Source: Azoarcus sp. DN11 (lineage in GTDB: Bacteria > Pseudomonadota > Gammaproteobacteria > Burkholderiales > Rhodocyclaceae). From it: DNA of 64,000 nt. The translations under genes were made by a program, and so were the position numbers. Below the pieces are notes generated by a model. The model made no database searches. It was not told the origin of the DNA and was given only the letters and a program-made list of their open reading frames with translations. Below are positions 23,785-32,102 of the stretch, piece after piece. The stretch is taken from positions 1,488,001-1,552,000 of the forward strand of contig NZ_CP021731.1 in NCBI RefSeq assembly GCF_003628555.1. Direction: 5' to 3'. Each line of letters begins with the position of its first letter. The first letter of the stretch is position 1.

Positions 23785-24384
23785 ATGAGCGTCGGGAAGT
23801 TTCTGGTCGCGGTTCTCGTCCTCGGCGGCGTGGCGCCGGCCATCGCGGCCCCCGACCGGCCCGCGGAGCAACTGGTGAGTGAGCGCTGCCACAGGTGCCA
23901 CGGCACGAACGGCCTGAGCGGGGACGCGGCGTTCCCCAAGCTTGCGGGACAGAACGTCGACTATCTCACGCGGCAGATGGCCAACTTCAAGACCGGCGTG
24001 CGCACCAGCAGGCGCATGCAGAAACGCGTCGAAGACCTCTCGGGCGGCGAGATGCGTGCGCTGGCCGAATATTTCAGTGAAAAACCGATGGTGCCGGAAA
24101 CGGGAGGTGATCCCGAGCAGGTCGACCGCGGCCGCCACATCTACTTTGCCGGCATTCCGGCGAAGGGCGTGACGGCGTGCACGACCTGCCACGGCCCGCA
24201 GGGGCGTGGCGCGATGTACCTGCCGCGGCTCGCCGGCCAGCATGCCCAGTACCTCGCGTCGCAATTGCGGGCCTTCCGCGATTATTCGCGCTCCTCGCCG
24301 AACATGGTGATGCATACGGTTGTCGAGAACATCGACGACCCCGAGATCGAGTCCGTCGCCCGGTTCCTCAGCGTGATGGAGTAA
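23785..24384 (+). CDS. Periplasmic dihaem cytochrome c (c4-like)
   Basis: A 199-residue exported protein. The signal peptide is MSVGKFLVAVLVLGGVAPAI, cut near AIAA-PDRP. Two haem-binding CxxCH motifs are present, CHRCH near residue 33 and CTTCH near 133, each followed by a domain with conserved KLAGQ/RLAGQ and YL..Q motifs, the duplicated layout of cytochrome c4. Such proteins carry electrons to terminal oxidases or reductases. A purine-rich Shine-Dalgarno (GGGGGGAGGGG) precedes the ATG. It follows the FixJ-type regulator by 35 bp. Confidence 0.9.
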   Translation: MSVGKFLVAVLVLGGVAPAIAAPDRPAEQLVSERCHRCHGTNGLSGDAAFPKLAGQNVDYLTRQMANFKTGVRTSRRMQKRVEDLSGGEMRALAEYFSEKPMVPETGGDPEQVDRGRHIYFAGIPAKGVTACTTCHGPQGRGAMYLPRLAGQHAQYLASQLRAFRDYSRSSPNMVMHTVVENIDDPEIESVARFLSVME

Positions 24385-24393
24385 GCGCTGCCG

Positions 24394-24413
24394 ACCGCGC
24401 CCTTCGGCGCGGT
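24394..24413 (+). terminator. Hairpin after the cytochrome c gene
   Basis: ACCGCGCC and GGCGCGGT form an 8-bp stem around a CTTC loop, 9 bp past the stop codon. There is no T-run, so termination would be weak or factor-assisted. Confidence 0.4.
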
Positions 24414-24478
24414 TCAAGGGGAGGCACATCGGGGCGCGCCCGTCCGGCGCGGGGTGGCCCGCGCCTTTGATCCTCGTC

Positions 24479-24522
24479 AATGGGGCAAAGTTGACCGATC
24501 GGTAAACTTTGCTGTCCCCATT
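24479..24522. promoter_or_regulatory. 44-nt inverted repeat upstream of iorA
   Basis: The core 24485-24512 is a palindrome with 13 of 14 half-site positions paired, centred on ACCGATCGGT. Outer arms AATGGGG (24479-24485) and CCCCATT (24516-24522) extend it. A -35-like TTGACC lies inside. It starts 65 bp before the iorA ATG. It could be an operator for a TetR-family regulator (PaaR-type sites contain similar half-sites), or a mobile REP-like palindrome; the GGGGACAG motif on the minus strand favours the latter possibility. Confidence 0.55.
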
Positions 24523-24543
24523 CACATTGCCCAGGGTCCCCCC

Positions 24544-26415
24544 ATGCCAGCCACCCAGCCCGTCCCCGCGGCCGCCCGCCTGTTCCTCTCCGGCAACGAC
24601 GCGGTCGCTCGCGCCGTCTGGGAAGCCGGCACGCGCGTCGCCGCCGCCTATCCCGGCACGCCGTCCACCGAGATCCTCGAAGTGCTGGCGCGCTACCCCG
24701 ACCTCTACACCGAGTGGTCGGTGAACGAGAAGGTCGCGCTGGAAGTGGCCCTCGGCGCATCGATGGTCGGCGCCCGCGCGTTCTGCGCGATGAAGCATGT
24801 CGGGCTGAACGTCGCCTCGGATGCGCTGATGACGATCACCGTGACCGGCACCGAGGGCGGACTGGTGATCGCCGTCGCCGACGACGTGGGCATGTCCTCG
24901 TCGCAGAACGAACAGGATTCGCGCTACTGGGGCCGCTTCGCGCATGTGCTGGTGCTGGAGCCGGCCGATTCGCAGGAGGCCTACGCGATGACGCTGGCGG
25001 CCTTCGACCTGTCCGAACGCCTGAAGAGCCCGGTGATCCTGCGCCTGACGACGCGCATCTGCCATGTGAAGGGTGTCGTGCAGACGGGCGGGCGCAGCGA
25101 GCATGAGCCGGCCGGCTTCGTGAAGGATCCGCGCCACTGGGTCATGGTGCCGGGCAACGCCAAGCCGCGCCTGCCGTCGGTGTTCCAGCGCGAGACCGCG
25201 GCCCGCGCCGAGGCGGAGGCGTCGCCGCTCAACTTCCGGATCGACGGCAGCGATCGCCGCATCGGCTTCGTCACCTCGGGGCCGACTTTCATGCACGTGC
25301 GCGACGCCTTCCCCGATGCGCCGGTGTTCAAGCTGGGCCTGTCCTGTCCGCCGCCGCTGGAGAGCCTGCGCGCTTTCGCCGCGACCGTCGACACCGTGCT
25401 GGTCGTCGAGGAAACCGAGCCGCTGCTGGAAACCGAAATGAAGGCCGCGGGCATCGCCTGCCACGGCAAGGACGTGCTGCCGCGCATCGGCGAGCTCGCG
25501 CCCGACGTGCTGGAACCCGCCGTCAGGCGCCTGCGCGGCGAGGCCGTGCCGGAACCCGAGCACGTGCCGCCCCAGCAGGTCTTCCCGCGCCCGCCGACGA
25601 TGTGCGTCGCGTGCCCGCACCTGGGCGTGTATTACACGCTCTCGCAGATGCGCAACGTGCTGATCGCGGGTGACATCGGTTGCTACACGCTGGGCGCGGG
25701 GCACCCGTGGAACGCGCTCGACTCCTGCATCTCGATGGGGGCATCGATGGGTACCGCGCTGGGGATGGACAAGGGGCGTGGCAAGGTTGACGAGAACAAG
25801 AAGGTCGTCGCCGTGATCGGCGATTCGACTTTCATGCACATGGGCATGCAGGGCCTGCTCGACATCACCTGGAACCGCGGCAACGTCACGGTGCTGCTGC
25901 TCGACAACCGCGCCGTCGGCATGACCGGCGGCCAGGACAACCCCGGCACCGGCCGCGACATCCACGGCGAGGAAACCCAGCGCGTCGACTTCGCCCGGCT
26001 GTGCGAGGCGCTCGGCGTGAAGAAGGAGCGCATCCGCGTCGTCGATCCCTACCAGCTGCCGGTGCTGTTCAAGGCGCTGCGCGAGGAGACGAAGATCGAG
26101 GAGCCCTCGGTCATCATCACGAACCGCCCCTGCGTGCTGATCGACCACTACGAGCCGGCCAAGTCCTACCTGGTCGAGGAAGACCGCTGCACCGGCTGCG
26201 GTAACTGCGTCGAAGTCGGCTGCCCCGCGATCCACGTCACGCGCCGCGACAAGGAGGTCAAGGCTTCGGGCAAGGAAGTCGACCTCTCCTTCGTGCGCAT
26301 CGAAACGTCCGCCTGCACCGGCTGCGGCCTGTGCGTGCAGCCTTGTGCGCCGAAAGCCATCGTGCACGCGCAGCCCGTCCAGTCCATCCAGTCCGTCCAG
26401 TTCGTCAGGAAGTGA
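24544..26415 (+). CDS. iorA: Indolepyruvate:ferredoxin oxidoreductase, alpha subunit
   Basis: A 623-residue IorA. The N-terminal part is the pyrimidine-binding domain of a 2-oxoacid:ferredoxin oxidoreductase (AAYPGTPSTEILEVLARYPD). The thiamine diphosphate domain spans about 350-540 (GDIGCYTLG, GMTGGQDNPGTG). Two 4Fe-4S clusters are bound at the C-terminus by CTGCGNCVEVGC and CTGCGLCVQPC. The enzyme oxidatively decarboxylates arylpyruvates (indolepyruvate, phenylpyruvate) to aryl-acetyl-CoA while reducing ferredoxin, a step in aromatic amino acid breakdown. The start MPATQPVP was chosen over one 90 bp upstream that would translate the inverted repeat. iorB follows after 8 bp. Confidence 0.93.
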   Translation: MPATQPVPAAARLFLSGNDAVARAVWEAGTRVAAAYPGTPSTEILEVLARYPDLYTEWSVNEKVALEVALGASMVGARAFCAMKHVGLNVASDALMTITVTGTEGGLVIAVADDVGMSSSQNEQDSRYWGRFAHVLVLEPADSQEAYAMTLAAFDLSERLKSPVILRLTTRICHVKGVVQTGGRSEHEPAGFVKDPRHWVMVPGNAKPRLPSVFQRETAARAEAEASPLNFRIDGSDRRIGFVTSGPTFMHVRDAFPDAPVFKLGLSCPPPLESLRAFAATVDTVLVVEETEPLLETEMKAAGIACHGKDVLPRIGELAPDVLEPAVRRLRGEAVPEPEHVPPQQVFPRPPTMCVACPHLGVYYTLSQMRNVLIAGDIGCYTLGAGHPWNALDSCISMGASMGTALGMDKGRGKVDENKKVVAVIGDSTFMHMGMQGLLDITWNRGNVTVLLLDNRAVGMTGGQDNPGTGRDIHGEETQRVDFARLCEALGVKKERIRVVDPYQLPVLFKALREETKIEEPSVIITNRPCVLIDHYEPAKSYLVEEDRCTGCGNCVEVGCPAIHVTRRDKEVKASGKEVDLSFVRIETSACTGCGLCVQPCAPKAIVHAQPVQSIQSVQFVRK

Positions 26416-26423
26416 GCGCCGCC

Positions 26424-27032
26424 ATGTCCCAGATCACCAACATCCTCGTGTGCGGCGTCGGCGGGCAGGGCGTCATGACGGCGACCGAGATCCTCGCCGA
26501 AGCGGCGATTTCGCTCGGCTTCGACGTGAAGAAGACCGAAGTCGCGGGCATGAGCCAGCGTGGCGGAGTCGTGACCTCGCACCTGCGCTTCGGCAGGGTC
26601 GTGCTGTCGCCGCAGATCGTGCCGGGCGAAGCCGACCTCCTGATCGGCTTCGAGTCGGCCGAAGCGCTGCGCTGGAGTCACATGCTGCGCCCCGGCGGCA
26701 TCGCGCTGGTGAACGCCGGCCGCATCGTCCCGCCGGTCGTGAATCTCGGCCTGTTCGACTATCCCGAAGATCCTGTCGCGCGCATGCGCGCACTGGGCCT
26801 GGCGGTGCATGCGTTCGACGCCACCTCGCTTGCGCTTGAGCTCGGCAACATCCGCCTCGGCAACACCGTGATGCTCGGCGCCTGTGCCGACCGCCTGCCG
26901 TTCCCTGCCGAAGTCCTGCGCGACGCCGTGCTGGCGCGCTTCGGCGCACGCAAGCCGCAACTCGTCGAGGCGAACCGGGAGGCCTTCGAGGCGGGGCGGC
27001 GGGCAGTGGCTGGTGAAGCGAAAGCCGCCTGA
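26424..27032 (+). CDS. iorB: Indolepyruvate:ferredoxin oxidoreductase, beta subunit
   Basis: A 202-residue IorB, the gamma-type (POR_C) subunit. The N-terminus ILVCGVGGQGVMTATEIL and the segment EVAGMSQRGGVVTSHLRF are hallmarks of the family. It completes the two-subunit enzyme with IorA, from which it is separated by 8 bp. The start MSQITNIL is the family start. It is the last gene of the pair; repeated hairpins follow. Confidence 0.93.
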   Translation: MSQITNILVCGVGGQGVMTATEILAEAAISLGFDVKKTEVAGMSQRGGVVTSHLRFGRVVLSPQIVPGEADLLIGFESAEALRWSHMLRPGGIALVNAGRIVPPVVNLGLFDYPEDPVARMRALGLAVHAFDATSLALELGNIRLGNTVMLGACADRLPFPAEVLRDAVLARFGARKPQLVEANREAFEAGRRAVAGEAKAA

Positions 27033-27046
27033 GTCGCGGTAAAAGC

Positions 27047-27110
27047 GGCGGGATTTCATCCCGCCCGGGGCGTCGTCGTGATTCTTGCGCAGGGCGGGAT
27101 GAATCCCGCC
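27047..27110. repeat. Two copies of a GGCGGGAT...ATCCCGCC hairpin
   Basis: GGCGGGAT and ATCCCGCC form an 8-bp stem at 27047-27065 (loop TTC) and again at 27093-27110 (loop GA), 27 bp apart, shortly after iorB. No T-runs follow. They look like REP-type palindromes that may end or stabilise the iorAB mRNA. The remaining ~180 bp to folD holds nothing I recognise. Confidence 0.6.
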
Positions 27111-27294
27111 TGTCCCCGCTGAGTCGCACACGCAACGGCTACGCAAGCCGCGGTCACCCGGCACGCGGGCAGCCGGCGGCGGGTCGAGGCCATCCTCCAG
27201 TGTTGGTGCCAACGCCCCCAGGACCACGGAATCGAATCGCACAAGCCCATGATCCTGCGATAAAATACGAAGTTTTTCATTCGGGGCTTCGATA

Positions 27295-28167
27295 ATGACG
27301 GCTCGCATCATCGACGGCAACGCGCTTTCTGCGCGCGTGCGCGGCGAACTCGCGCAACGTGCGGCGCAACTCACCGCGCAAGGCGTGCAACCCTGCCTCG
27401 CGGTGATTCTGGTGGGCGACAACCCCGCCTCCGCGGTGTACGTGCGCAACAAGGTCTCCGGCTGCGAAAAGGCCGGCATCCGCTCGCTGCGCTTTGACTT
27501 CGCGGTCGACGTCGATGCCGCCCAGGTCATGAAGAAAATCGCCCAACTCAACGCCGACCCGGCGGTGCACGGCATCCTCGTGCAGTTGCCGCTGCCGAAG
27601 CAGTTCAACGAAGCCGAAGTCCTCGAGGCGATCTGCGTCGACAAGGACGTCGACGGCTTCCACGCCGAAAACGTCGGCCGCCTGTCGCAGGGGCAGGAAG
27701 CCTTCCTGCCCTGCACGCCGCACGGCGTCATGAAGATGCTCGAAGCGGAGAAGGTGCCGGTGCAGGGCGCCGAAGCCGTCGTCATCGGCCGCTCGAACAT
27801 CGTCGGCAAGCCGATGGCGATGCTGCTCACGAACGCCGGCGCGACCGTCACCGTGACCCACTCGAAGACGCGCGATCTCGCCTTCCACACCCGCCGCGCC
27901 GACATCCTCGTCGCCGCCATCGGCAAGCCGCGCTTCGTCACGGCCGACATGATCAAGCCCGGCGCCGTCGTCATCGACGTCGGCATCAACCGCCTGACCG
28001 AAGGGCCGGAGGCCGGCAAGCTCTGTGGCGACGTGGATTTCGCCTCGGCGAAGGAAGTCGCCTCCGCGATCACGCCGGTGCCCGGCGGCGTCGGCCCGAT
28101 GACCATCACCATGCTGCTCGCGAACACCGTCGAGTCGGCCGAACGCGCCCTGCGCAAGAAAGGTTAA
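27295..28167 (+). CDS. folD: Methylenetetrahydrofolate dehydrogenase/cyclohydrolase
   Basis: A 290-residue bifunctional FolD. Signatures include [20 protein letters not shown] (first family signature, with the catalytic Lys), [11 protein letters not shown], and [16 protein letters not shown] near the end (second signature). It interconverts 5,10-methylene- and 10-formyl-tetrahydrofolate with NADP, feeding one-carbon units into purine synthesis. It is followed after 4 bp by purE and then purK, so the three probably form a nucleotide operon. A TAAAAT -10-like box lies about 30 bp upstream. Confidence 0.97.
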   Translation: MTARIIDGNALSARVRGELAQRAAQLTAQGVQPCLAVILVGDNPASAVYVRNKVSGCEKAGIRSLRFDFAVDVDAAQVMKKIAQLNADPAVHGILVQLPLPKQFNEAEVLEAICVDKDVDGFHAENVGRLSQGQEAFLPCTPHGVMKMLEAEKVPVQGAEAVVIGRSNIVGKPMAMLLTNAGATVTVTHSKTRDLAFHTRRADILVAAIGKPRFVTADMIKPGAVVIDVGINRLTEGPEAGKLCGDVDFASAKEVASAITPVPGGVGPMTITMLLANTVESAERALRKKG

Positions 28168-28171
28168 TGCG

Positions 28172-28666
28172 ATGAGCGACAAACCCGTCGTCGGAATCAT
28201 CATGGGATCGAGCTCCGACTGGCCGACGATGCAGGCCGCGGCGAAGGTCCTGAAGGAATTCGGCGTCCCCTACGAGGCGCGCGTCGTCTCGGCGCACCGC
28301 ACCCCTGACCTGATGTTCGCCTATGCGGACATGGCTCGCAGCCGCGGCCTCAAGGCGATCATCGCCGGCGCGGGCGGCGCTGCGCACCTGCCCGGCATGG
28401 TCGCGGCGAAAACCACCGTCCCCGTGCTGGGCGTACCGGTGCAGTCGAAGGCCCTGTCCGGCCAGGACTCGCTGCTTTCCATCGTGCAGATGCCCAAGGG
28501 CATCCCGGTCGCGACCTTCGCGATCGGCGAGGCCGGGGCCGCCAATGCCGGCCTCTTCGCTGTCTCGCTGCTGGCCAACGAGGATGCGGCGCTCGCGAAG
28601 AAACTCGACGAATTCCGCGCCCGCCAGACCCAGGCGGTGCTCGACATGACGCTCGACGAGGTCTGA
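28172..28666 (+). CDS. purE: N5-carboxyaminoimidazole ribonucleotide mutase
   Basis: A 164-residue class I PurE. The N-terminal motif [13 protein letters not shown] binds the substrate phosphate, and [13 protein letters not shown] contains the catalytic His. [20 protein letters not shown] is the long conserved loop. It converts N5-CAIR to CAIR, the step after PurK. It lies 4 bp after folD and 1 bp before purK. Confidence 0.97.
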   Translation: MSDKPVVGIIMGSSSDWPTMQAAAKVLKEFGVPYEARVVSAHRTPDLMFAYADMARSRGLKAIIAGAGGAAHLPGMVAAKTTVPVLGVPVQSKALSGQDSLLSIVQMPKGIPVATFAIGEAGAANAGLFAVSLLANEDAALAKKLDEFRARQTQAVLDMTLDEV

Positions 28667-28667
28667 G

Positions 28668-29819
28668 ATGATCCTGCCTCCCGCAACCCTGGGAATGCTC
28701 GGTGGCGGCCAACTCGGCCGCTTCTTCGTTTCTGCCGCCCACGAAATGGGCTACAAGGTCTGGGTGCTCGACCCGGATGCCAACAGCCCCGCGGGCCTGA
28801 TCGCCGACCACCATATCGTCGCCGCCTACGATGACTACGCCGCGCTGGACGAACTGGCGAACGGCTGCGCGGCAGTGACGACGGAATTCGAGAACGTGCC
28901 GGCGTCGACGCTCGACTACCTCGCGAAGTTTGTCCCGGTCCATCCGTCGGCGAGCGCTGTCGCGGTGTGCCAGAACCGCGTCGCGGAAAAGACCTTCCTG
29001 GTCGACAACGATCTCCCGCACGGCCCCTTCGCGGTGATCCGCCACGACGAGAACCTGCGCGATACGGACGAAGCGCTGTTCCCGGCGGTGCTCAAGGTCG
29101 CCCGCTTCGGCTACGACGGCAAGGGACAGGCACGCGTCACCAACCGCGACGAGGCGCTCCACGCTTTCCGCGAGTTCGGCGGCGAATCCTGCGTGCTCGA
29201 GAAGCTGCTCAAGCTCGACAGCGAAATGTCGGTCGTGCTCGCGCGCGACGAGGCGGGCGACGTCCGCTGCTTCCCGCCCGGCGAGAACAGCCACCGCCGC
29301 GGCATCCTCGACGTCACGATCATGCCGGCGCGCATCGAGCCGGTGCTCGCCGAGCGCGCGCGCGAAGTGGCGCAGACGATCGCGGAGCGCCTCGACTACG
29401 TCGGCACGCTGGGTGTCGAGTTCTTCGTCTGCGGCGGCCAGCTCTTCGTCAACGAGATGGCGCCGCGCCCGCACAACAGCGGCCATCACACCATCGACGC
29501 GTGCGTCACCAGCCAGTACGAACAGCAGGTCAAGGCCCTGTGCGGCCTGCCGCTCGGCGAGCCGCGCGCCCACAGCGCTGCGGTGATGGTGAACCTGCTG
29601 GGCGAGCTGTGGTACGACGCGGATGGCAACTACCGCGAGCCGGACTGGTCCGTGCTGCAGGCCGTGCCGAACCTGCGCGTGCACCTGTACGCCAAGCACC
29701 ACGCCCGCCCCGGCCGCAAGATGGGCCACTTCACCGTGATCGGCGCGGACGCGTCCGAGGTGCTTGCCACCGCGACGCAGGCGCGTGCGGCGATCGGCAT
29801 CCGCAATGACGAGCACTGA
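28668..29819 (+). CDS. purK: N5-carboxyaminoimidazole ribonucleotide synthase
   Basis: A 383-residue ATP-grasp enzyme. It begins LGMLGGGQLGRFF, has VTTEFENVPAS, the ATP-binding loop RFGYDGKGQ and the metal-binding region EFFVCGGQLFVNEMAPRPHN. It carboxylates AIR with bicarbonate and ATP to give N5-CAIR, the substrate of PurE. The downstream Sua5-type gene starts inside its last codons. Confidence 0.97.
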   Translation: MILPPATLGMLGGGQLGRFFVSAAHEMGYKVWVLDPDANSPAGLIADHHIVAAYDDYAALDELANGCAAVTTEFENVPASTLDYLAKFVPVHPSASAVAVCQNRVAEKTFLVDNDLPHGPFAVIRHDENLRDTDEALFPAVLKVARFGYDGKGQARVTNRDEALHAFREFGGESCVLEKLLKLDSEMSVVLARDEAGDVRCFPPGENSHRRGILDVTIMPARIEPVLAERAREVAQTIAERLDYVGTLGVEFFVCGGQLFVNEMAPRPHNSGHHTIDACVTSQYEQQVKALCGLPLGEPRAHSAAVMVNLLGELWYDADGNYREPDWSVLQAVPNLRVHLYAKHHARPGRKMGHFTVIGADASEVLATATQARAAIGIRNDEH

Positions 29820-30879
29820 TCGCGCGACGATGTCCGTCGCCGCCGACGAGATCCAGCGCGCCGCCGATCTGCTGCGCGCCGGCGAACTCGTCGGCATGCC
29901 GACCGAGACGGTGTATGGACTTGCCGCCGATGCGCTGAATGTCGAAGCGGTCGGCAGGATCTTCAGCGCCAAGGGCCGGCCGGCCGATCATCCGCTGATC
30001 GTCCATCTGCCCGACGCCACTCACCTCGCGCGCTGGGCGCGCGCCATCCCGAAGGATGCGCTCGCGCTCGCCAAGGCGTTCTGGCCCGGCCCGCTGACGC
30101 TCATCCTCAAGCGCGAGGAGGGCGTTCCCGACGCCGTCACCGGCGGGCAGGACACGGTCGGCCTGCGCGTGCCCGACCATCCCGTCGCGCTCGCGCTGCT
30201 GCGCGCGTTCGATTCGGGCATCGCCGCCCCGTCCGCAAACCGCTTCGGCCGCATCAGCCCGACCACCGCGGCCCACGTGCGCGAGGAGCTCGGCGACAAG
30301 GTCGCGCTGGTCCTCGACGGCGGCCCCTGCCAGGTCGGCATCGAATCCACCATCCTCGATCTCTCGCGCGACACGCCCGTGATCCTGCGCCCCGGCGCGA
30401 TCTCCGCCGACGACATCGGCCGCGTCATCGGCCGCGTCATCGGCCGCCGGCCCGACATGCGCAAGCCGCACGCGGAGGAGGGCGCCGCCACCGCCGCGTC
30501 GGACCAGCCACGCGTCTCCGGCTCGCTCGCCGCCCACTACGCGCCGCGCACGCCGCTGCAACTGATCCCCGCCGCCCGCCTCGCCGAAGAGTCCGCCATG
30601 CTCGCCGGCGAAGGCAGCCGCGTCGCCGTCCTCGCCCGCATCTGCGCCGACCCCAAGGATGCCCGCCTGACCTGGCGCAATGCCCCGAGCGATCCGGCCG
30701 GCTATGCCCACGAGCTCTACGCCAACCTGCGCGACCTCGACGCCTGCGGCGCAGACTTCATCGTCGTCGAGGTACTGCCCGAGACCCTCGACTGGCAAGC
30801 CATCACCGACCGCCTCGGCCGCGCGGCCGTGGGTTCGGGTGACGGCGAAGATCCGCTGCTTGAACGTGATGAAACCTGA
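29806..30879 (+). CDS. tsaC: Threonylcarbamoyl-AMP synthase, Sua5 type
   Basis: About 357 residues. The YrdC/TsaC domain (about 10-205) carries GELVGMPTETVYGLAADAL, KGRPADHPLIVH and the PSAN motif in IAAPSANRFGRISPT. A C-terminal Sua5 domain (about 240-350) follows a linker with the insert GRVIGRVIGR, so this is the long Sua5 form. It makes threonylcarbamoyl-AMP for the t6A modification of ANN-decoding tRNAs. The ATG chosen overlaps the end of purK by 14 bp; an ATG at 29830 is the alternative. A tRNA gene follows it by chance or as part of the same transcript. Confidence 0.92.
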   Translation: MTSTDRATMSVAADEIQRAADLLRAGELVGMPTETVYGLAADALNVEAVGRIFSAKGRPADHPLIVHLPDATHLARWARAIPKDALALAKAFWPGPLTLILKREEGVPDAVTGGQDTVGLRVPDHPVALALLRAFDSGIAAPSANRFGRISPTTAAHVREELGDKVALVLDGGPCQVGIESTILDLSRDTPVILRPGAISADDIGRVIGRVIGRRPDMRKPHAEEGAATAASDQPRVSGSLAAHYAPRTPLQLIPAARLAEESAMLAGEGSRVAVLARICADPKDARLTWRNAPSDPAGYAHELYANLRDLDACGADFIVVEVLPETLDWQAITDRLGRAAVGSGDGEDPLLERDET

Positions 30880-30893
30880 GTGAAAAATCGGCC

Positions 30894-30922
30894 TTCCAAA
30901 CTGAAAGAAGCCCCGCTATAAT
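30894..30922 (+). promoter_or_regulatory. Promoter of the tRNA-Ala gene
   Basis: A consensus TATAAT (30917-30922) follows TTCCAA (30894-30899) after 17 bp. The start would fall about 5-8 bases before the mature tRNA. A GC-rich stretch follows the -10 box, as in stable-RNA promoters. Confidence 0.75.
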
Positions 30923-30935
30923 CTGCCGCTCTTGA

Positions 30936-31011
30936 GGGCCGATAGCTCAGCTGGGAGAGCGCTGCGTTCGCAATGCAGAGGTCGAGGGTTCGATCCCCTT
31001 TCGGTCCACCA
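30936..31011 (+). tRNA. tRNA-Ala (anticodon CGC)
   Basis: A 76-nt cloverleaf: acceptor GGGCCGA pairs with TCGGTCC, the D-arm has AGCTCAGCTGGGAGAGC, the anticodon loop is TTCGCAA (anticodon CGC, decoding GCG), the T-arm has GGTTCGATCC, and the CCA end is encoded. It has its own promoter. Its natural terminator, immediately downstream, has been split by the transposon described below. Confidence 0.97.
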
Positions 31012-31019
31012 ACACATGA

Positions 31020-31037
31020 GGCCAGCCTTCGCGCTGG
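31020..31037 (+). terminator. tRNA-Ala terminator, left half, interrupted by the transposon
   Basis: GGCCAGC, loop CTTCGC and GCTGG end abruptly at the transposon tip. The missing CC and a run of five T lie beyond the other transposon end (40971-40977). Rejoined, they form a 7-bp stem with T-run: a standard intrinsic terminator 8 bp after the tRNA. Confidence 0.75.
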
Positions 31038-31044
31038 TGTGCCG

Positions 31045-31113
31045 TTAAGCATAAAGTGGCCACCAGGCCAATTTATGCTTTATTTCACGATTGGCCATAT
31101 TTTGGTTTATCGG
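31045..31113. repeat. Left-end transposase-binding repeats (three copies)
   Basis: One copy at 31045-31062 points outward (minus-strand TGGCCACTTTATGCTTAA). Two copies at 31064-31086 (GGCCAATTTATGCTTTATTTC) and 31091-31113 (TTGGCCATATTTTGGTTTAT) point inward. The last two match the first two right-end copies in the same direct orientation. Confidence 0.65.
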
Positions 31114-31177
31114 GTGCGGCATAGTAGTCTGGCTGGTTTGCAACTGCGGTCTGTGCCCGCGGTTGCAGCAAAGAGTC

Positions 31178-31206
31178 AAAAAAACGGGACCTCGCGGTCC
31201 CGTTTT
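31178..31206. terminator. Bidirectional intrinsic terminator
   Basis: AAAACGGGACC, loop TCGC, GGTCCCGTTTT form an 11-bp stem, with A-run before and T-run after, so it works on both strands. On the minus strand it ends the tniQ transcript 22 bp past its stop. On the plus strand it can stop read-through from tRNA-Ala, whose own terminator is disrupted. Confidence 0.85.
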
Positions 31207-32102
31207 GCTTTCCAGGTGAAGCTGGGGTCAGCGGCGGCGGCTGTCCATCACGGCGGTGATATGGCGGAAGATGCCGGGCACGGATTGCGCCTCGGTATCG
31301 AGCCGACTCCAGATGTCGCGCGCGCTCATCCCCTCGTAGCCCGCTGCCAGGCGCTCATCGAGCACCTCCCCAATCTGCGATTGCAGGCGAGTCTGCCGTT
31401 GCTCGCCGCGGGCGGCTCGATGGCGGAGGTAGCGGTCGGCAATGGCGCGGGCTTCTGCATTGGCCTGCAGGTAGAGGCTCTTGCGGTCGACGCCCACGCG
31501 TTCGCTCGCTTCATTGACGGACACCGGCTGCGGCTCCTCAAGCATTGCGCGCAACTGTGCACGGATGTCGTCCCAGTCCAGTTCCCTAGACTTGATGCCT
31601 GCTCGCGGCGATTCGGGGAGCTCGATGGGCATCTGTACAGGCACGAGAGGAGGTTCCCATCCTTCGACATCGCCGGCGAACAGCTTGTCCAGTCCAATCC
31701 CGCCGTGCAGGGCAATGGTCAGCCAGGCCTTCAGGGCCGGGATGCCTCCTTTGTTGAGCCAGTGGGAGATGCCGCTCTTCGAGAAGCCATACCGACTCGC
31801 AAAGGTACTTGGCCGCCCGTCGGCCATGCGCTCGATGACGGTCTCCAGCAGTGGGACCAGTCCAGGGGACGCGACCTTCGGAGGCTCCTGCAGCATCTGC
31901 CCGACTTGGCGGGCCACCCAAAGTGCTTCCGGTGAGGCGGATTCGGTTTCAGCGTCGCCGAGAAACCCGCCGCACGAGGTGCAATAGCCGGGAACAACCA
32001 CCGCGGAACGACTCCGGACATTGCTGCGGTGGCAGCGCGGGCAGGTCGTTACCAACTGCACCTTGTGACGCAGGCAGGCGGTAACGGGGGCGACGTCCCA
32101 GG

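Noticed and set aside
23377..26367. A 996-codon minus-strand open frame across the regulator, cytochrome c and iorA
   Set aside because: It spans three well-supported genes on the other strand and has no recognisable domain.
31045..31113. Repeats at the transposon end considered as a short CRISPR array
   Set aside because: The copies are imperfect, differ in orientation and have no uniform spacers; they fit transposase-binding sites. No CRISPR array or cas gene is seen in the window, so an RNA-guided transposon is not supported.
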